A DNA stretch of 64,000 nt, taken from Neopestalotiopsis rosae. Taxonomy: Eukaryota; Ascomycota; Sordariomycetes; Amphisphaeriales; Sporocadaceae. Each line of letters starts with the position of its first letter. Position 1 is the first letter of the stretch. Made by a program: the position numbers and the translations under genes. Where the stretch lies: positions 1,054,001-1,118,000 of the forward strand of contig JALGAS010000003.1 in the NCBI GenBank assembly GCA_023078685.1. Reading direction: 5' to 3'. The notes beneath the pieces are model-generated. The model was not told the DNA's origin, ran no database searches, and worked only from the letters and a program-made list of their open reading frames with translations. Below are positions 33,211 to 45,173 of this stretch, piece by piece.

Positions 33211-34269
33211 GCATATTGTTTGAGCGGCCTTTCGAAATATACTGTGGTAGCAAGTGTAAATAAAATACCCCTAGTCGTGTACCAGATCTGATGGGGCCAC
33301 CGTGCACTCCACAGCTGCCAAAGCGTGCACAAGGTCTGCACAAGTGGCTCCAAGATACCTGGCATGGAGTATCTTACCTACCCATCCTACCATAGTACGT
33401 ATGCGGTAATGTGCTCGAAACGAAATATGATGACAATGCGACTTCTTAGGACTTCGCAGAACCTGAGAAAGGTCGACTCAGTCGAATTTGAGTCTTCTCT
33501 GATCGATATGATATCTGTTTCTTCCCGCCCGTGGAGTGAAGCCCGAGCTTCTTTTTGGTGTGTTTTGTTGTGTTCGTAATGTGTACTAGGCCGGCGCGTG
33601 CCCACCAATTTTGCTTCATACCTGGCCCCGGCGAGCAAACGAGCTGACTCGAGCGCGTCTCTTCCACACTCAACCCCCAAAGCCTGTAAAACAGTGTCCT
33701 GTGCACAGCTAGAGGATGACCGGCAGACTCTCTGAAAAGACAGACGTCTCTTCTCTTGACTGATCGAGCGATATAGCCACTCGCCTTCTCCCCGTTCCGC
33801 TCCTTCATCGCACGCTCATCACACCGCCTCGTTCGATCGGCCGACGTCACTAAGCACCGATTTCTTCCTCGACAACTGTGATCTGCTGGTCCAAGGTTCT
33901 ATCGCGAGACCACGATTCCCATACCCCTATTATCGAACCTTGCGAAAGCGGTGAGGGAGCTACGGGATGTGGACGTGGATGGAGGCTTTCATGCGCCACC
34001 GCCAGAGAAATTCGCCCAGTTCGTAAGTCGCAATAGAACAAGCAGACCCATGCTGGTATGCCCCGGGTGGCGCCTTCGGGAATTGGGTGCTAACAGATCA
34101 CCGGTGGTGAAGGGCGAGCAATTCCGATCGCTTGATTGGCTCCATCAAAACCCAAGAGGCGGATTCATACCTGCTCATATACGTAGACGAGCCAGCCATG
34201 GAAGTCTTGAGGTACTTGCATCCGAGCTCATGTTGTGTTCCCATCATCTCTAATGCGTAGGTAGAGCTG
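33211..34269. other. Region with possible upstream exons of the next gene
   Basis: A plus-strand frame ending at a good donor (GTAAGT, 34024) reads LRDVDVDGGFHAPPPEKFAQF. Another at about 34115-34218 reads IKTQEADSYLLIYVDEPAMEVL before a GTACTT donor. Both look coding but I could not phase them into one model with the exon that follows. The rest of the stretch shows nothing. Confidence 0.35.
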
Positions 34270-35113
34270 CAGGATCTGCCGCTTCCGCAGTCCCTCCCGT
34301 CGAGAATATATCGAATGCAGAATCGGGCAGTGCCGACGACATTATCGAAGCAGAACCTGGAGATATCTATATGAGACAGCGCGTCATCATCAAGACAAAA
34401 GATGGTGGAGACTACGTATTCGACGAAGCCCAAATTGACACAGCCAATGATGCCGAGTACATGTTGATCAACAGGCGCCTCGTCAAGAATCTTGGCCTCA
34501 AGGAAAAGCCGGTGCTGGGCCATGCCGAGATTCAAGGAATCAATGGCCCAAGTATCCGCCCAACAACGTTTGTGACGATGGAGTTTAAAATGCCGCAGCT
34601 CGAATTGGACTGGATGATTGTGAATGCCTACGTTATTGACGGCAATGTCAATGTCGGCTTCAATCTAGGAAACAGAGCTATCTTGAAGTTCGACCTGCTT
34701 GGCAAGCTTCACGAGCTGCAACAAACGATCCAAGGGTGGGTGATAATTTGTCGCCGACGAGGGGAATCTACAGCACGCTCAGTGAATACTGTGGTGTCAA
34801 AGAGGTCTGAAGGTATGCGAATCTTGCAATAAGTGACTGATCAGCGACAAAGGCTGACTCACAGAAAGCGCAAAAGAGGGAAGATGCAAAAAGGCATCAA
34901 GACAACAGCCCTTTGGCCGCAGGTATCTCCAACTTCCGGGAGCAGTGGCAGAGTGGTGCGCCCGGCCGACAGCACACATACGCGCCTTCAACCGGATCCT
35001 CTGACAACTCAGCCACCGCAGCATCTACTGCGGGGGGGAGTCATGCATCGACGAGGTCAACCTCTGCCACATGTTTCACAACCGTGAGCTCGGGGCAAGA
35101 ACAAAAGGTGTAG
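34270..35113 (+). CDS. Retropepsin-like fold protein with DTA in place of DTG (5' end uncertain)
   Basis: Core exon 34270-34739 and exon 34865-35113 (intron GTGATA..GGCTGACTCACAG) give at least 205 residues counting from an internal ATG at 34371. The sequence VFDEAQIDTANDAEYMLINRRLVKNLGL parallels the DTGA-N-I/L-I..-LV..LGL entry of retropepsin-like aspartic protease domains, but the active-site triad reads DTA. The hydrophobic ILKFD/GNRAILKF segment would be the second-half strand. The C-terminal exon is hydrophilic and Ser/Thr/Gln-rich (DNSPLAAGISNFREQWQSGA). Upstream sequence is open and probably contributes further exons. No reverse transcriptase, RNase H or integrase surrounds it, so it is not an intact retroelement. 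Protease activity is doubtful. Confidence 0.5.
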
Positions 35114-36739
35114 AGCTGTTGTCGAAAAAGAGTTTGGCGCTACCTGCGGGACCTAATGAGTTCGGCTCGTCTGCATTTCATTTGGTGAAAAGTGGGATTC
35201 CATCTTACCTTAATCTCCTTGGGCCGCACAGCAAGAGCGTTGGATATTGGTACTTTGACTCAGCCAGGAGTTGAGGGTTATAATTCATAATTCGGGAAGC
35301 ATTCGGCATCCCGATGATGGGCTGTGCGAACGGCTCACTGTACAAACAAAGCCCGTAGCGGCACACGGCACTAACGTGCCGATCTAGAGTGCCGCCATCT
35401 CCAAAGAGTGTAGAATATATTGTGCCAATATATATCATGAATTCGTTGGATCGATTCACAGCCACAGCTCTTGATATCTCCGAGGCGACTGCTTTCGTAT
35501 CATTTGGGAGAGCGTTCCAGAGGTTTTTTTGTTCACGTGGTCCCTGATCGACCACGGAGCGCTGGTCGTTTCATCGTTTGCGACCCGGGTGCGTGCATTC
35601 AATCCGTGGTCGAGAAGCTCTAGTGACACCAGCGTCACCAACAGATGCAAATAAAGGCACACCAAAAATTGATTATGGCCGTTATGAAGTCGGCCTAGCG
35701 GACGGCTGCTGGCATGCAAATTCAGTCTGGTTGTCCTTCGATTGCTCGGCCTGTTCGGAGTGTCGTTGGCATCAGCACTCATTGATCGTGAATCGTCACA
35801 GAAATTGTACGTGTAATGTTGTTCATATTGACGGGCAGTCAATATTCTCAATTTTTGCCGAGTCGATAGCGATGAGCAGTTGGATCGACATTAGTATTCA
35901 TTTCAATGACAATCAAAATTACTGAACTTGATCGGAGATTAAAAAATGAGGTCGGCGACCTGGTTCCGGCGTCGGATGGCGGCAGATGGCACGCCGACAC
36001 TATCGGTAGAATCGGGCCGGGTGAAAGGAGGGATCCATGTTGCAATGCTCCGTTGACATAATCATCATTCGCGTTTGCCTGACTGTTGTCACGAATGAGG
36101 TGTGGCATATTATTGTCCGCTCTTTGATATGGAAAGCTGCTGCAGCAGCTAACAGCACCTTGAGGCGATCGGTCCCGATGCAGCTGCGGACAAAACAAAA
36201 TAGCAAGCATTCGGGATGCAGACACAAGATAAATTGCACCTTTTACTTCCTCCAGTCGACTTTGGACGCAACGAAGAATTTGTGCGAAATTTGTAGCAGT
36301 AAAATTCTGGAAATCCTGCCACTATTGTTAGATCCTTAAGGTCTCTGAAAAAGCAAGAGCCGACATGACTCCAAGCTCTAACCACTTTTGTAGAGGTCTG
36401 TTTCAGTGTAGTGGTTGCAACACAATGGCAACAACATGAATCGCTCGAGAGTGACAATTTAGGCGAAAATATCTCTGTTTGGCACACAGCAGGGAGTTAC
36501 TCAACCCCTGTCGACCAATGCTTGCGATTATCGGTAGTGGTGTGACGGCCATTTGCACTGCAAACTTTGCCAAGACAGGGCAAACAATTGTCGATGGACA
36601 GGGAGATGGAGATCCGAGACACGTCTTCGCGCGTTCGCTTTCTGTGGTCATGATTGCACTATTGAATTGAAAGCTAAACATAAGTAGGAATTATTTCTGT
36701 ACTCCTAATCCAAATGCGGATCCAAGAGGAACCCCTGGA
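35114..36739. other. Intergenic, no convincing gene
   Basis: Frames up to 131 codons occur on both strands (for example 35205-35555 minus) but none shows a recognisable motif or splices into a longer product. Confidence 0.45.
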
Positions 36740-38409
36740 TCAAACATGTTCCTTATGCTCCGCAGTCTCGGCCTCAACCCGCTTATCCATAGCCAAAGAA
36801 GTCTCAGCCTGCGGACCATCAAAGATAAACGCAATCTCTTCCAGCGAGTGACCCTTGGTCTCGGGAAACAGGAGCCACACAATGACGAGCATGATGAGCA
36901 GCAAGACGCAAAAGACAATGTAGTAGTGCCAGCCGATGTTCTCCATGCCGATCGGGTTGACGAATTGACCAATGACGAGGCCGCCCGAGTTGAAGTAGAA
37001 TTCGAGAGCCAGACCTTTGGCGCGAAGGGAGTAGGGGAAGATTTCGGTCGGATACTGTCAATTGCAATTGATTAGCGACGAGTATAAACAAGGGCGTGTA
37101 AGAAAGTTCAATACTTACAGCAAGCAACAATGGTGTGTAGGCAATGTCGTAGTGGAAGTAGTAGAAGAAGAGGCAGACCACCACCATTATACCAGCCGCC
37201 GAATTGCCCGTCTCGGCATTGACCGCCGAACATGCGGTCCAGACAATGTAGGACACCAGCATACCGGCCGTGGACCAAAGGAACAAGAGACGTCGGCCGA
37301 GTCGATCGACAAGGAAAGCTCCCATCAGCGCGGCGCCAAAGTTGAAGATTTGCAGCATGCCGTTGATGAGCGTCTGGTCGAAAGTGCTGGTGATGCCCAC
37401 CGAGTTGAGGACCTTGCTGAGGTAGTAGGACACGACGGCAACACCATTCCACTGCGCGAAGAGGCCGACGCAAATGGCAACGGCCACGCGCTTCCTGTTT
37501 CCGGGAGTCGCGAACAGGGAGCGCCAGGTCGTCAAGGACGCTTCCTTCTCCATGTGAATCGACTCGACCATCTCGGACAACTCACGCGCAACCAATTGAC
37601 TCTCAGGGGTCGGGTCGTGGATCCTGTAGAGAAGTTCGGAAGCATCCTGAACACGGTCCTTTGCCACGAGCCAACGCGGAGACTCTGGTACAAACCAGAT
37701 CAGGCAGACCTGTACCAGCGGTAGGGCGGCTTGGAAGATGGTAGGGACCTTCCAGGCCAGCGATCCATGGAGATTCTGGCAAGCGAAAGTGATCCAGGAA
37801 GCAATGATGCCGCCAAAGTAGTACATGGTGAAGAAAGCCGCCGTGTACTTGCCACGGTGTGTCGGGTACGCCAGCTCGGCAATGAGCAAAGCACTTGGTT
37901 GGATCATGAATGAACCGCAGAAGCCCAAGATGGCACGGGAAAAGACAAACATGCCGTAGTTGACAGAGAACAGCTGAATGAGACTGGCAACAATGACTCC
38001 GGCACTTCCAATGAAGATGGGAACCTTTCTACCGAAGCGATCAGTGATCCAGGGAAGAATTGGCAAGGCCAGGAACATGGCTATCGGCATAATGGCATTG
38101 ACGAGGCCGAGAATGTATCCGGTCGGGTACCCAAAGTCGCTATTCCATTGAGGCAGAGCCTGTAATCCGTTCATCAACGAGCCTATCGGCGAATATGTTA
38201 GCCTGCAAGAAGGTAGTGAATCATGGTTAAAGGGGCAACTAACCATCATATCCAGACACGGAGCTGGACAGAAGTGGTACCAGCAATAAGAGGTTCAGCC
38301 GGAGTAAGTGAGGCTGACGGAACCACGAGATGTCGGACTGTGGTATCACCTCAGCGAGGGCCACGCCGACAATCTTTGCATTCCTCTCTTTGGCGTTGAG
38401 CTTTGGCAT
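36740..38409 (-). CDS. MFS sugar transporter (hexose/lactose-permease type)
   Basis: Three exons (38409-38244, 38182-37119, 37054-36740) give 514 residues with every junction in frame. Family signatures are complete: SSVSGYDGSLMNGLQALPQW in TM1, ITDRFGRKVPIFIG between TM2 and TM3, PESPRWLVAKDR before the central loop, VDRLGRRLLFLW between TM8 and TM9, YPTEIFPYSLRAKG, and the C-terminal PETKGHSLEEIAFIF. Twelve hydrophobic segments are expected in the plasma membrane. It shares a 1.0 kb divergent promoter with the dehydrogenase at 39419, suggesting joint control. The substrate is probably a mono- or disaccharide; lactose-permease-like fungal members are the closest by motif. Confidence 0.94.
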
Positions 38410-39418
38410 CTTGATGATGGAAAACTGGTGGCAGTGAACAAGGTATCAGGTTAAAGTATAGTCAGTGCATGGGCCCGTTCCCGAGTTGCGAACTGAGTAG
38501 TTGGGAAATGCGTGGCAAGCCGTTGCAAAGGAGAAGCGAGGGCTTATATCCTGATGTTGACCGGCTTGTGTCCTCGGTATCCAGGTGTGTTCAATACATG
38601 ATTCGGAAAAGCCACGCGTGATCTTGCTTTGGCTGGCCAAGGCGTGTCCAGTCGGCAGTTGCCGCATGGTCGTCTTTCACATCGCCCGATTGAGAGATCA
38701 TCTAGCCAGCTGAGGTCGACCAGGATGTCAGTCTCTTGTGGCCAGGGCTTCCCAAGGCCATTATTCCCAGACGGATCCTTACAAGCTACGGAATACAAAT
38801 TCAGCATATACCAAGAATTGATCAAAGCTCATTGCTTATTGGGTTACGGCACAACACCGGTGCTGCATTCGCATCTATACCCCAGATCATACCATCTGCG
38901 GAGACCGCGTGGTATTTTGCGGGGCATGATTATGCCCGGCCTTTGAAATCCGGGGTAACAGCCAAGTGTCGACGACACGAGAAATGGCGCACTACTCCGC
39001 AAATGGCGAAGGTAAGGCGGGCGTGGTCGAATGGCCAGTGCGCCGACTCTCTGGTGTTGACGACTTGATCGACTATCGAGCAGGGATCTCATCGCATTGC
39101 CCGGTATCTTCGGCGAAGTTGCCGTCAGCTTTCTCCCGATACAACTGCCATTTACCCAACCATAACCCACACCTATGAGGGGCAGAATGTCCGGTGTCGT
39201 CAAACATGATGGCTCACGGGACCAAAGACTGGCGTTGGTGATAAGATAACAACCGCGGTATTTATGAAGCTCCAATAGAGCTTGAGGCAGCTCTTCAAGT
39301 CTTTCTGTTACAATTCAAGAGTCGCTCATTGTTGACATCTGATATTTCATCAAGCCTGGAACCCAACCAATTCCAGAAAGTTGGTCAATTTCAATACAAC
39401 CCTCACACCACGGACAAC
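38410..39418. promoter_or_regulatory. Divergent promoter region of transporter and dehydrogenase
   Basis: The 1.0 kb between the two start codons holds no gene. Both flanking genes are transcribed away from it, so a shared regulatory region is likely. Candidate sites for the neighbouring Zn2Cys6 factor cannot be named from sequence alone. Confidence 0.5.
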
Positions 39419-40554
39419 ATGTCTCCGCCGCAGCTGAGATGGGGTATTGTGGGAACGGGCTGGATCGCCAGCATGTTTGTGGCTGATCTCCTTGCACCTC
39501 GTGAGAGTGGACCGGCAGAGCACATTATCACGGTCGTTGGATCATCCAGCAATGTCGAGAAGGGGCAGCAGTTTGTCGACAAGGTCTGGAAAGATTCGAG
39601 CGCCCCGCGGCCCAAGGTCTTCGCCAGCTATCAGGAAGTTTACGACTCACCCGATGTTGACGTTGTGTACATCGCGACACCTCATTCGCTCCACGACCAA
39701 AATTGTTTGGATGCCATCAAGGCAGGCAAGCATGTGCTCAACGAGAAGCCGTTCACCATCAACAGCAAGCAGGCTGAACAAGTCATTGCAGCAGCCAAGG
39801 CGAAGGGCGTGTATCTCATGGAAGGTCAGTTCATTGACAATTCATCATCATCAGCAGATCACTGACTGTCGTAGGCATGTGGACCAGGTTCTTCCCTCTC
39901 GTCATAGAGTTGCAGAAGAAGATTCAAGCTGGTGCTATTGGCCGCGTAAGGCGATGTATCATTGAGATCGGCCTAATTTTGGATTTTGATTCACTCCCTA
40001 AGGAGTCTCGGCTGAAGGATCCGGCCCTCGGCGCAGGCGCGCTCTTGGATATCGGCATCTATCCCCTGACTTACGCTTCTGTCATCCTTGGCAACGGGGC
40101 GCTGGGCACAAGTCATCCTGAAGTGGCCGTGACACCGTCCCTGACCATTGAAGACGGTGTCGATGGCAGCGGAGTCGTCGTCCTTACGTACAACAAAGGC
40201 ACACCCGAGGAGGCGACTGCCATTACAATGTCGTCGCTCCACAGCCCGAATCCGCCAGATTTTGGACGAATCGAGGGAACCAAGGGCACAATCACTCTTT
40301 ACACCGACAAAGGACCTAGCTGCCCAAGCGGTTTCAGGATAAAGGATGCCTCGGGCAAGGTGGAGGATTTCCCCTTTCCTCAGCCGACTGGCACGGTTGG
40401 CTTCATCTATGAGGCCGATGCAGTTGCGCTCGATATTGCAGCTGGAAGGACTGAGAACGCAACTATGCCGCTAGATGAGACGATGAGGATGATGCGTCTG
40501 ATGGATGGCGTCCGAAAGGAATGCGGACTAGTTTATCCTCAAGATAAGCAATAA
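39419..40554 (+). CDS. Gfo/Idh/MocA oxidoreductase, dihydrodiol/D-xylose dehydrogenase-like
   Basis: Two exons (39419-39824, 39875-40554) give 361 residues. RWGIVGTGWIASMFVADLL is the Rossmann GxGxxA-type NAD(P) site. VDVVYIATPHSLHDQNCLDAIKAGKHVLNEKPFTIN contains the catalytic-region EKP motif. The junction yields LMEGMWTRFFP, typical of the dihydrodiol dehydrogenase / NADP D-xylose dehydrogenase branch. GAGALLDIGIYPLTYA and GFIYEADAVALDI are further family segments. It would oxidise a sugar or trans-dihydrodiol with NADP. Its stop is only 25 bases from that of the convergent Zn2Cys6 regulator. Confidence 0.93.
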
Positions 40555-40579
40555 GTCGAGTATTAAATAAGACATTCTT

Positions 40580-42843
40580 TCAGCCACTCGAAACATTTTG
40601 CGAAAGGCTTCGTTGGCGTATTCGCTGGATGGTCTCAAGGATCAGTCTAATGTCGGCGCTCTCCTCTTGCCAAAACTGCATGTGAGCAAGGTATAAATGT
40701 GTAAACTGTTCACTCTGAGCCTCTACGTCCATAGCCCGGAGTAGTCCAGCCGATCGTGCAGCAAGCAATATTAGAGTAGAAAGTGCAGACTCCCGGCATC
40801 CGAACCATGTTCCATGATGCCGGTGACGGAGGCCAATATAGGTTGCTGGCTGAAGGCAGGCCTGAACGCACTTTTCCGCGTACGGTTGTATGAGTTGACG
40901 CAAGACGCCCTCTTCATGGTTTGCATGAACTAATCGATACAGGAAAGGGCGATAGAGCAGCCTCTTGATTTTGACATATCGTCCCCAAGTCATGTGCTGT
41001 AATTCGCTGTGCTCACTTGGGTACGGGTCTGCTTCGTCGAATCGAATCGAATGGGGCAACGATTCAACCCTGTACTCGAGGTAAGCGACTCACATAGAAC
41101 TGGCTTGAGATGGTGCTTGGGATTAGCAATACTAACCACTGTTGCAGTTGCCGCTCACAAGCATGAGCTTCATCGCACATATCAAGAGCATTCATTTTGG
41201 TCCATGTCGTGTTCTCCCCAGAGTAGAATACTCGGATGATTCGATTATTCAGGCGTAGAAGCGATATCTCCGTCAGGTAATAAAACCAAGATTGATGATG
41301 TAGAGATACTAGATCTCTCGGGGTGCTTGGACTCGGTGGATTATGTGACGGGTAGCCCAAGCTCATGCCTCTGTTGTGGAGGGGTAATCTGCCGTCTGGC
41401 TCAGGTCCTCTCATTACCGCTTCAAGGGTTTCCTGCGGTGGTGGTGATGGAAACATACCCGGGGACTCGATGGTGTAAAGGCTCGACTGCGGCAGTGGCA
41501 GCTCCAATAACATCTCGCTTAAAGAAAAGTAAGCTTCGAAACGGTCATCAACAAGTTGGCAATTGCAGCTTACCACTCAGATTTCAAGCAGCTCCAGAAC
41601 AACCGCTGCTCAAGGCTCTTCTGAGCATCGCTGGACTCTACCAGGTTCTCACTGCAGTTTGCATTTCCTCGAAGTTTCATATGAACAAGGCAGAGTGTCG
41701 ACGCATGATAAAATGAATGCCATGCTTCTACAGGTCGCAGTGTATACATGCAATAGATCCCCGAGAGTAGATGGCATTGGCTTGCTCTCAAACCTCGGGT
41801 CAACAAGCCCAGGCGCCTTTGCGCAGACTGATAGTAGGACTCAGCTTCTACTCGGGAATGGCTATCCGAATCGCTCCGAGAATGGAAGATCTCGTCCATT
41901 GTTGATGGGCCAGTATCGAATGTGGACGAAACCGCGCCAAGTGCACATGCCAGAAGCTTCGCACAATAATTAGCTTGTAGTTCATAGCTGAAGTGTGATA
42001 AATTCGAAGTTAGGTGACCCTCACAACCAAGCATGACCTTGAATCCCACGATGGTCCGGTTTCCGTCAGGAGCATGGCATCTTTTAAAAGTGTATGCCGG
42101 TCAAGAATTGGGTTCTTGATATTTACATTGGCCAGGAACTGGTTGACATGGAGAAGGATCCTGCTGTTATCGAGACAATGCCATGCGTTTTGCCGGTACT
42201 TATCGCCTGAAAATCCGACGCCAGACTCCTCATCCGTAATTAACAAGCGAGAAAGCTGGGGCCTCGCCGTGGTAGCATTGCTGGAAAACACGGGCCATTG
42301 TAGAACTTCTTCCAAAGATGTGTTTTTGGACACATCATTCGGTAACGAAAGCAGACTTTCCTCAGTTGTCGAATTGCTGAGCCCCGTCTCGTGTGGGATT
42401 CCGAAAGCTGTGGGTATGGCGAGGTCCGGCTCAGTTTGAGGAGGAGCGATGTGAAGAGCACCTGGAGATGGAACTGGTCTGGAAGAATTGGGAAGGCGTG
42501 CCAATATCTCTTCGAGAGCGCACAATATTCGAGGCAAAGGCTCATCTCCCAGCGACCGGTTGGCGTCTTCGGGATAGAGGCAGTCACATTGCAGCCGTAC
42601 ACAACTTAGACACTTTGGCCGATCATTGGAACATTTGATCTTGCGGCTCTTACACATGCGACAAGCAACTGGAGCGCGCTTCTTGCGCTCCGACTGTGGT
42701 TGTTGCTGCTCATCGGAATTCCCGTTTGCATTCCCCACAGACCTTGCGCGCTTCCGACCAGTTGGTATCGTCGTCTCGGGCGGCTGGAGATTGGGCGAGG
42801 CAGTCGCTGGCCTCGCGTGGCTCGAGGAGCTTGAATCCGACAT
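40580..42843 (-). CDS. Zn2Cys6 transcription factor with fungal_trans domain
   Basis: Four exons (42843-42025, 41956-41574, 41517-41137, 41069-40580) give 690 residues. All three introns keep frame with plausible sites (for example GTGAGG..GCTAATTATTGTGCGAAG). The binuclear cluster is CRMCKSRKIKC..CLSCVRLQC, preceded by basic RKKRAPVA and a short linker. The middle homology region shows ETGPSWDSRSCLV/LLACALGAVSS, YYQSAQRRLGLLTRG, FWSCLKSECEMLLELPLPQS and the C-terminal RLLYRPFLYRLVHA. It is nuclear and DNA-binding. Its position inside the transporter/dehydrogenase block makes it the likely local regulator. Confidence 0.93.
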
Positions 42844-43540
42844 CCGTGCTTTTGGCTCCGACCTTCACAGTCCAGACCGTTGAGTTTCAATATGTGGGGT
42901 CAGCCGAACAAACCCATCTGGCTCGCAAGCAGCAGCGCCATTCTCGCAAAAGACGAGAGGATCAAGGGCCATTCTTATGCTAGACGGCAAGACGGCGAAG
43001 ATGCCGTCGACATGAGAAGCCAAGACTCGGAAACGAATGTGATTGGCAATGAAGGTGGGCTCTGGCCAATCTGGGGGAAGTCACGAGCCAGTCAGCTAGC
43101 ACCGCCTGGGTTGACTATTTCCCAAGTTGAATCAAAGCACTTCAACTTTCCCCGCGCACTCCACTTGAACTATACATATTCGGCTACAGATTCGGCACGG
43201 ACTCGCCTTATCATACAATGTGCGACCAGTTGGTAAGGACGTACAATGATAGATGTTGGTGATTTGAGAGTTTTACTTTTGTTCCCATACGAACATGTTT
43301 GCAGTTTACTGTTTGCAGCTTTGTAAGCTTCGAGCTTCTAAAAAGAAAATGTCATAGTGCAGGACATAAAATGGGTCACTTTACGTCACCTGTATATATT
43401 TCACGCTCTGCGCCCTACAACTCATGAAAGACAACATAAACCACTTCTTCACACTAATATAACCATCTAGCATATTCGTGCTGAAGCGCCGTTTCAATTT
43501 TATACAGCACAGAGCCGAACGCGCAGAATTTACCTTCAAC
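42844..43540. promoter_or_regulatory. Divergent promoter region, Zn2Cys6 factor and second oxidoreductase
   Basis: About 700 bases separate the two outward-facing starts. TATA-like sequence (CTATACATATTC) occurs near 43170. No gene recognised. Confidence 0.45.
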
Positions 43541-44783
43541 ATGGCTTCGCCCAGACAGCTTGTCAACGTCGGCATCATCGGCTGCGGCGAGATAGCGCAG
43601 GTGGTTCACATACCGACGCTGGGATTTCTCTCGGACTACTTCCGCGTCACTTACCTCTGCGACGCCTCCGAGTCGGCCTTGGAGCACTGCAAAAGCCGGG
43701 TCATGGGCGGCGTTGTCCCAAAGACCACCAAGTCGCCCGCGGAGCTCTGCAAGTCGTCCGACGTGAAGGTGGTTCTGGTGGCGAGCAGCGACGCGCACCA
43801 CGCCGAGCACGCCGTCCTGGCGCTGGAGGCCGGCAAGCACGTCTTTCTCGAGAAGCCCGCGGCGCTCAATGTGCGCGATCTTCACAAGATCAAGGAGGCC
43901 GAAGCCAAAACTAATGGCAAGGCCAAGGTCATGGTTGGCTATATGCGCAGATACGCTGCTGCTTTCGAAAAGGCCGTCGAGCTTATTGGTGGCATGGATA
44001 AGATTATCTACGCCCGTGTTCGAGGTAAAGTCTAATGCCGAGTACACCGCACTGGTGATCCTGCTGACATGTGGTAGATATCATTGGTCCAAACTCCACG
44101 TTTGTCGACCAGTCTGGCACTTTTCCCAAGAAGTTTACGGACTTCTCCCAGGAAGACTCTCAAGACCTCACTGATAAGACCGCGGACACCGTGGCCACGG
44201 GCCTGTCAGAGTGCGGCGTCAGTGATACAAAATCCAATCGACTTCTGTGGCGTTTACTAGGAGGGCTTGGGTCTCATGATCTTTCGGCCATGCGAGAAGC
44301 GCTGGGAATGCCAAAGTCTGTTCGTGGCGCAAGCGCAGCTGGAATGTTAAGCCCAGATAAAATGTTCTGGAAGTAGGTGCCTCCCCAGTTTCCAGACAAA
44401 CACTAGGAGGGCCTCTGTGAGCTGACCATATCTCATCTAGTGCCATTTTTGAGTACGAGGGCTTCAATGTGACCTATGAGTCCGGCATTGACAATGTTCC
44501 CCGCTTCGATGCTCATATTGAGGTCTACAGTCAGACAAAGACTGTACGCATTCAATATGATACGCCCTATGTCAAGGGACTACCTATCTATGTCAAGGTG
44601 GCTGAGAACGATGGTGACGTTTTCAAAGAGACCCAATTCAGGATCACTTATGAAGACGCATACACACAAGAATTCAAGTTGATGTACGATTGGTGCATTA
44701 ACGGGACGTCTGTAAAGACGACTATCGCAGACGCCGAGAACGATACCAAGATTTTTGGCATGATCATGAAGGCAGCCCAGTAG
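43541..44783 (+). CDS. Gfo/Idh/MocA-family oxidoreductase
   Basis: Three exons (43541-44024, 44078-44372, 44441-44783) give 373 residues, in frame throughout. VNVGIIGCGEIAQVVHIPTL is the Rossmann nucleotide-binding loop. SDVKVVLVASSDAHHAEHAVLALEAGKHVFLEKPAALN holds the EKP motif, and KAKVMVGYMRRYAAAFEKA follows. The C-terminal sheet domain includes IFEYEGFNVTYESGIDNVPRFDAHIEVY. NAD(P)-dependent oxidation of a sugar-like substrate is inferred. Together with the dehydrogenase, transporter and regulator it forms a candidate catabolic cluster. Confidence 0.92.
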
Positions 44784-45141
44784 CAGAGGACTCTGCGCTA
44801 GCTTGTGTATAATTATCGCTACGAATGAAGAAGGGTTATTGCACAATTGAGCGGTCCACTTCATGGCATGTGGTTTGACTATGAGGGTGTCTTTCCTGGC
44901 ACGAATTTCAGCCTCAGCGCAAAGCGAAACAATGCTGTCCGATCACGCCAGAGTCGATACAACAGCATGATCGAAGTCCACAATGAGGCCAATTTGCGCT
45001 GGTTGCCGCCGACCAACGAATCTGGAACGTGTTTGCACCTGGACTTAAGCATATAACAGGGGAACAATGACGTCTTTCAGCCATATAGCGAACGAATCAC
45101 AACAATTGTTCCACTTTGAATTTTGGGCCTCGATCTCAGCC

Positions 45142-45173
45142 ATAGCTCCCGAATAGCACAATGCGGGAGCTAT
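45142..45173. repeat. Perfect 10-bp inverted repeat (hairpin)
   Basis: ATAGCTCCCG (45142-45151) and CGGGAGCTAT (45164-45173) are exact reverse complements around a 12-base loop. Could be a structured element, protein site or chance; no adjacent gene is known. Confidence 0.5.

Noticed and set aside
37062..37724. 220-codon plus-strand frame
   Set aside because: Antisense of the MFS transporter, whose full signature set is on the minus strand.
42880..43236. 118-codon plus-strand frame upstream of the second oxidoreductase
   Set aside because: Lies in a divergent promoter, with no motif and no splice link to a gene.
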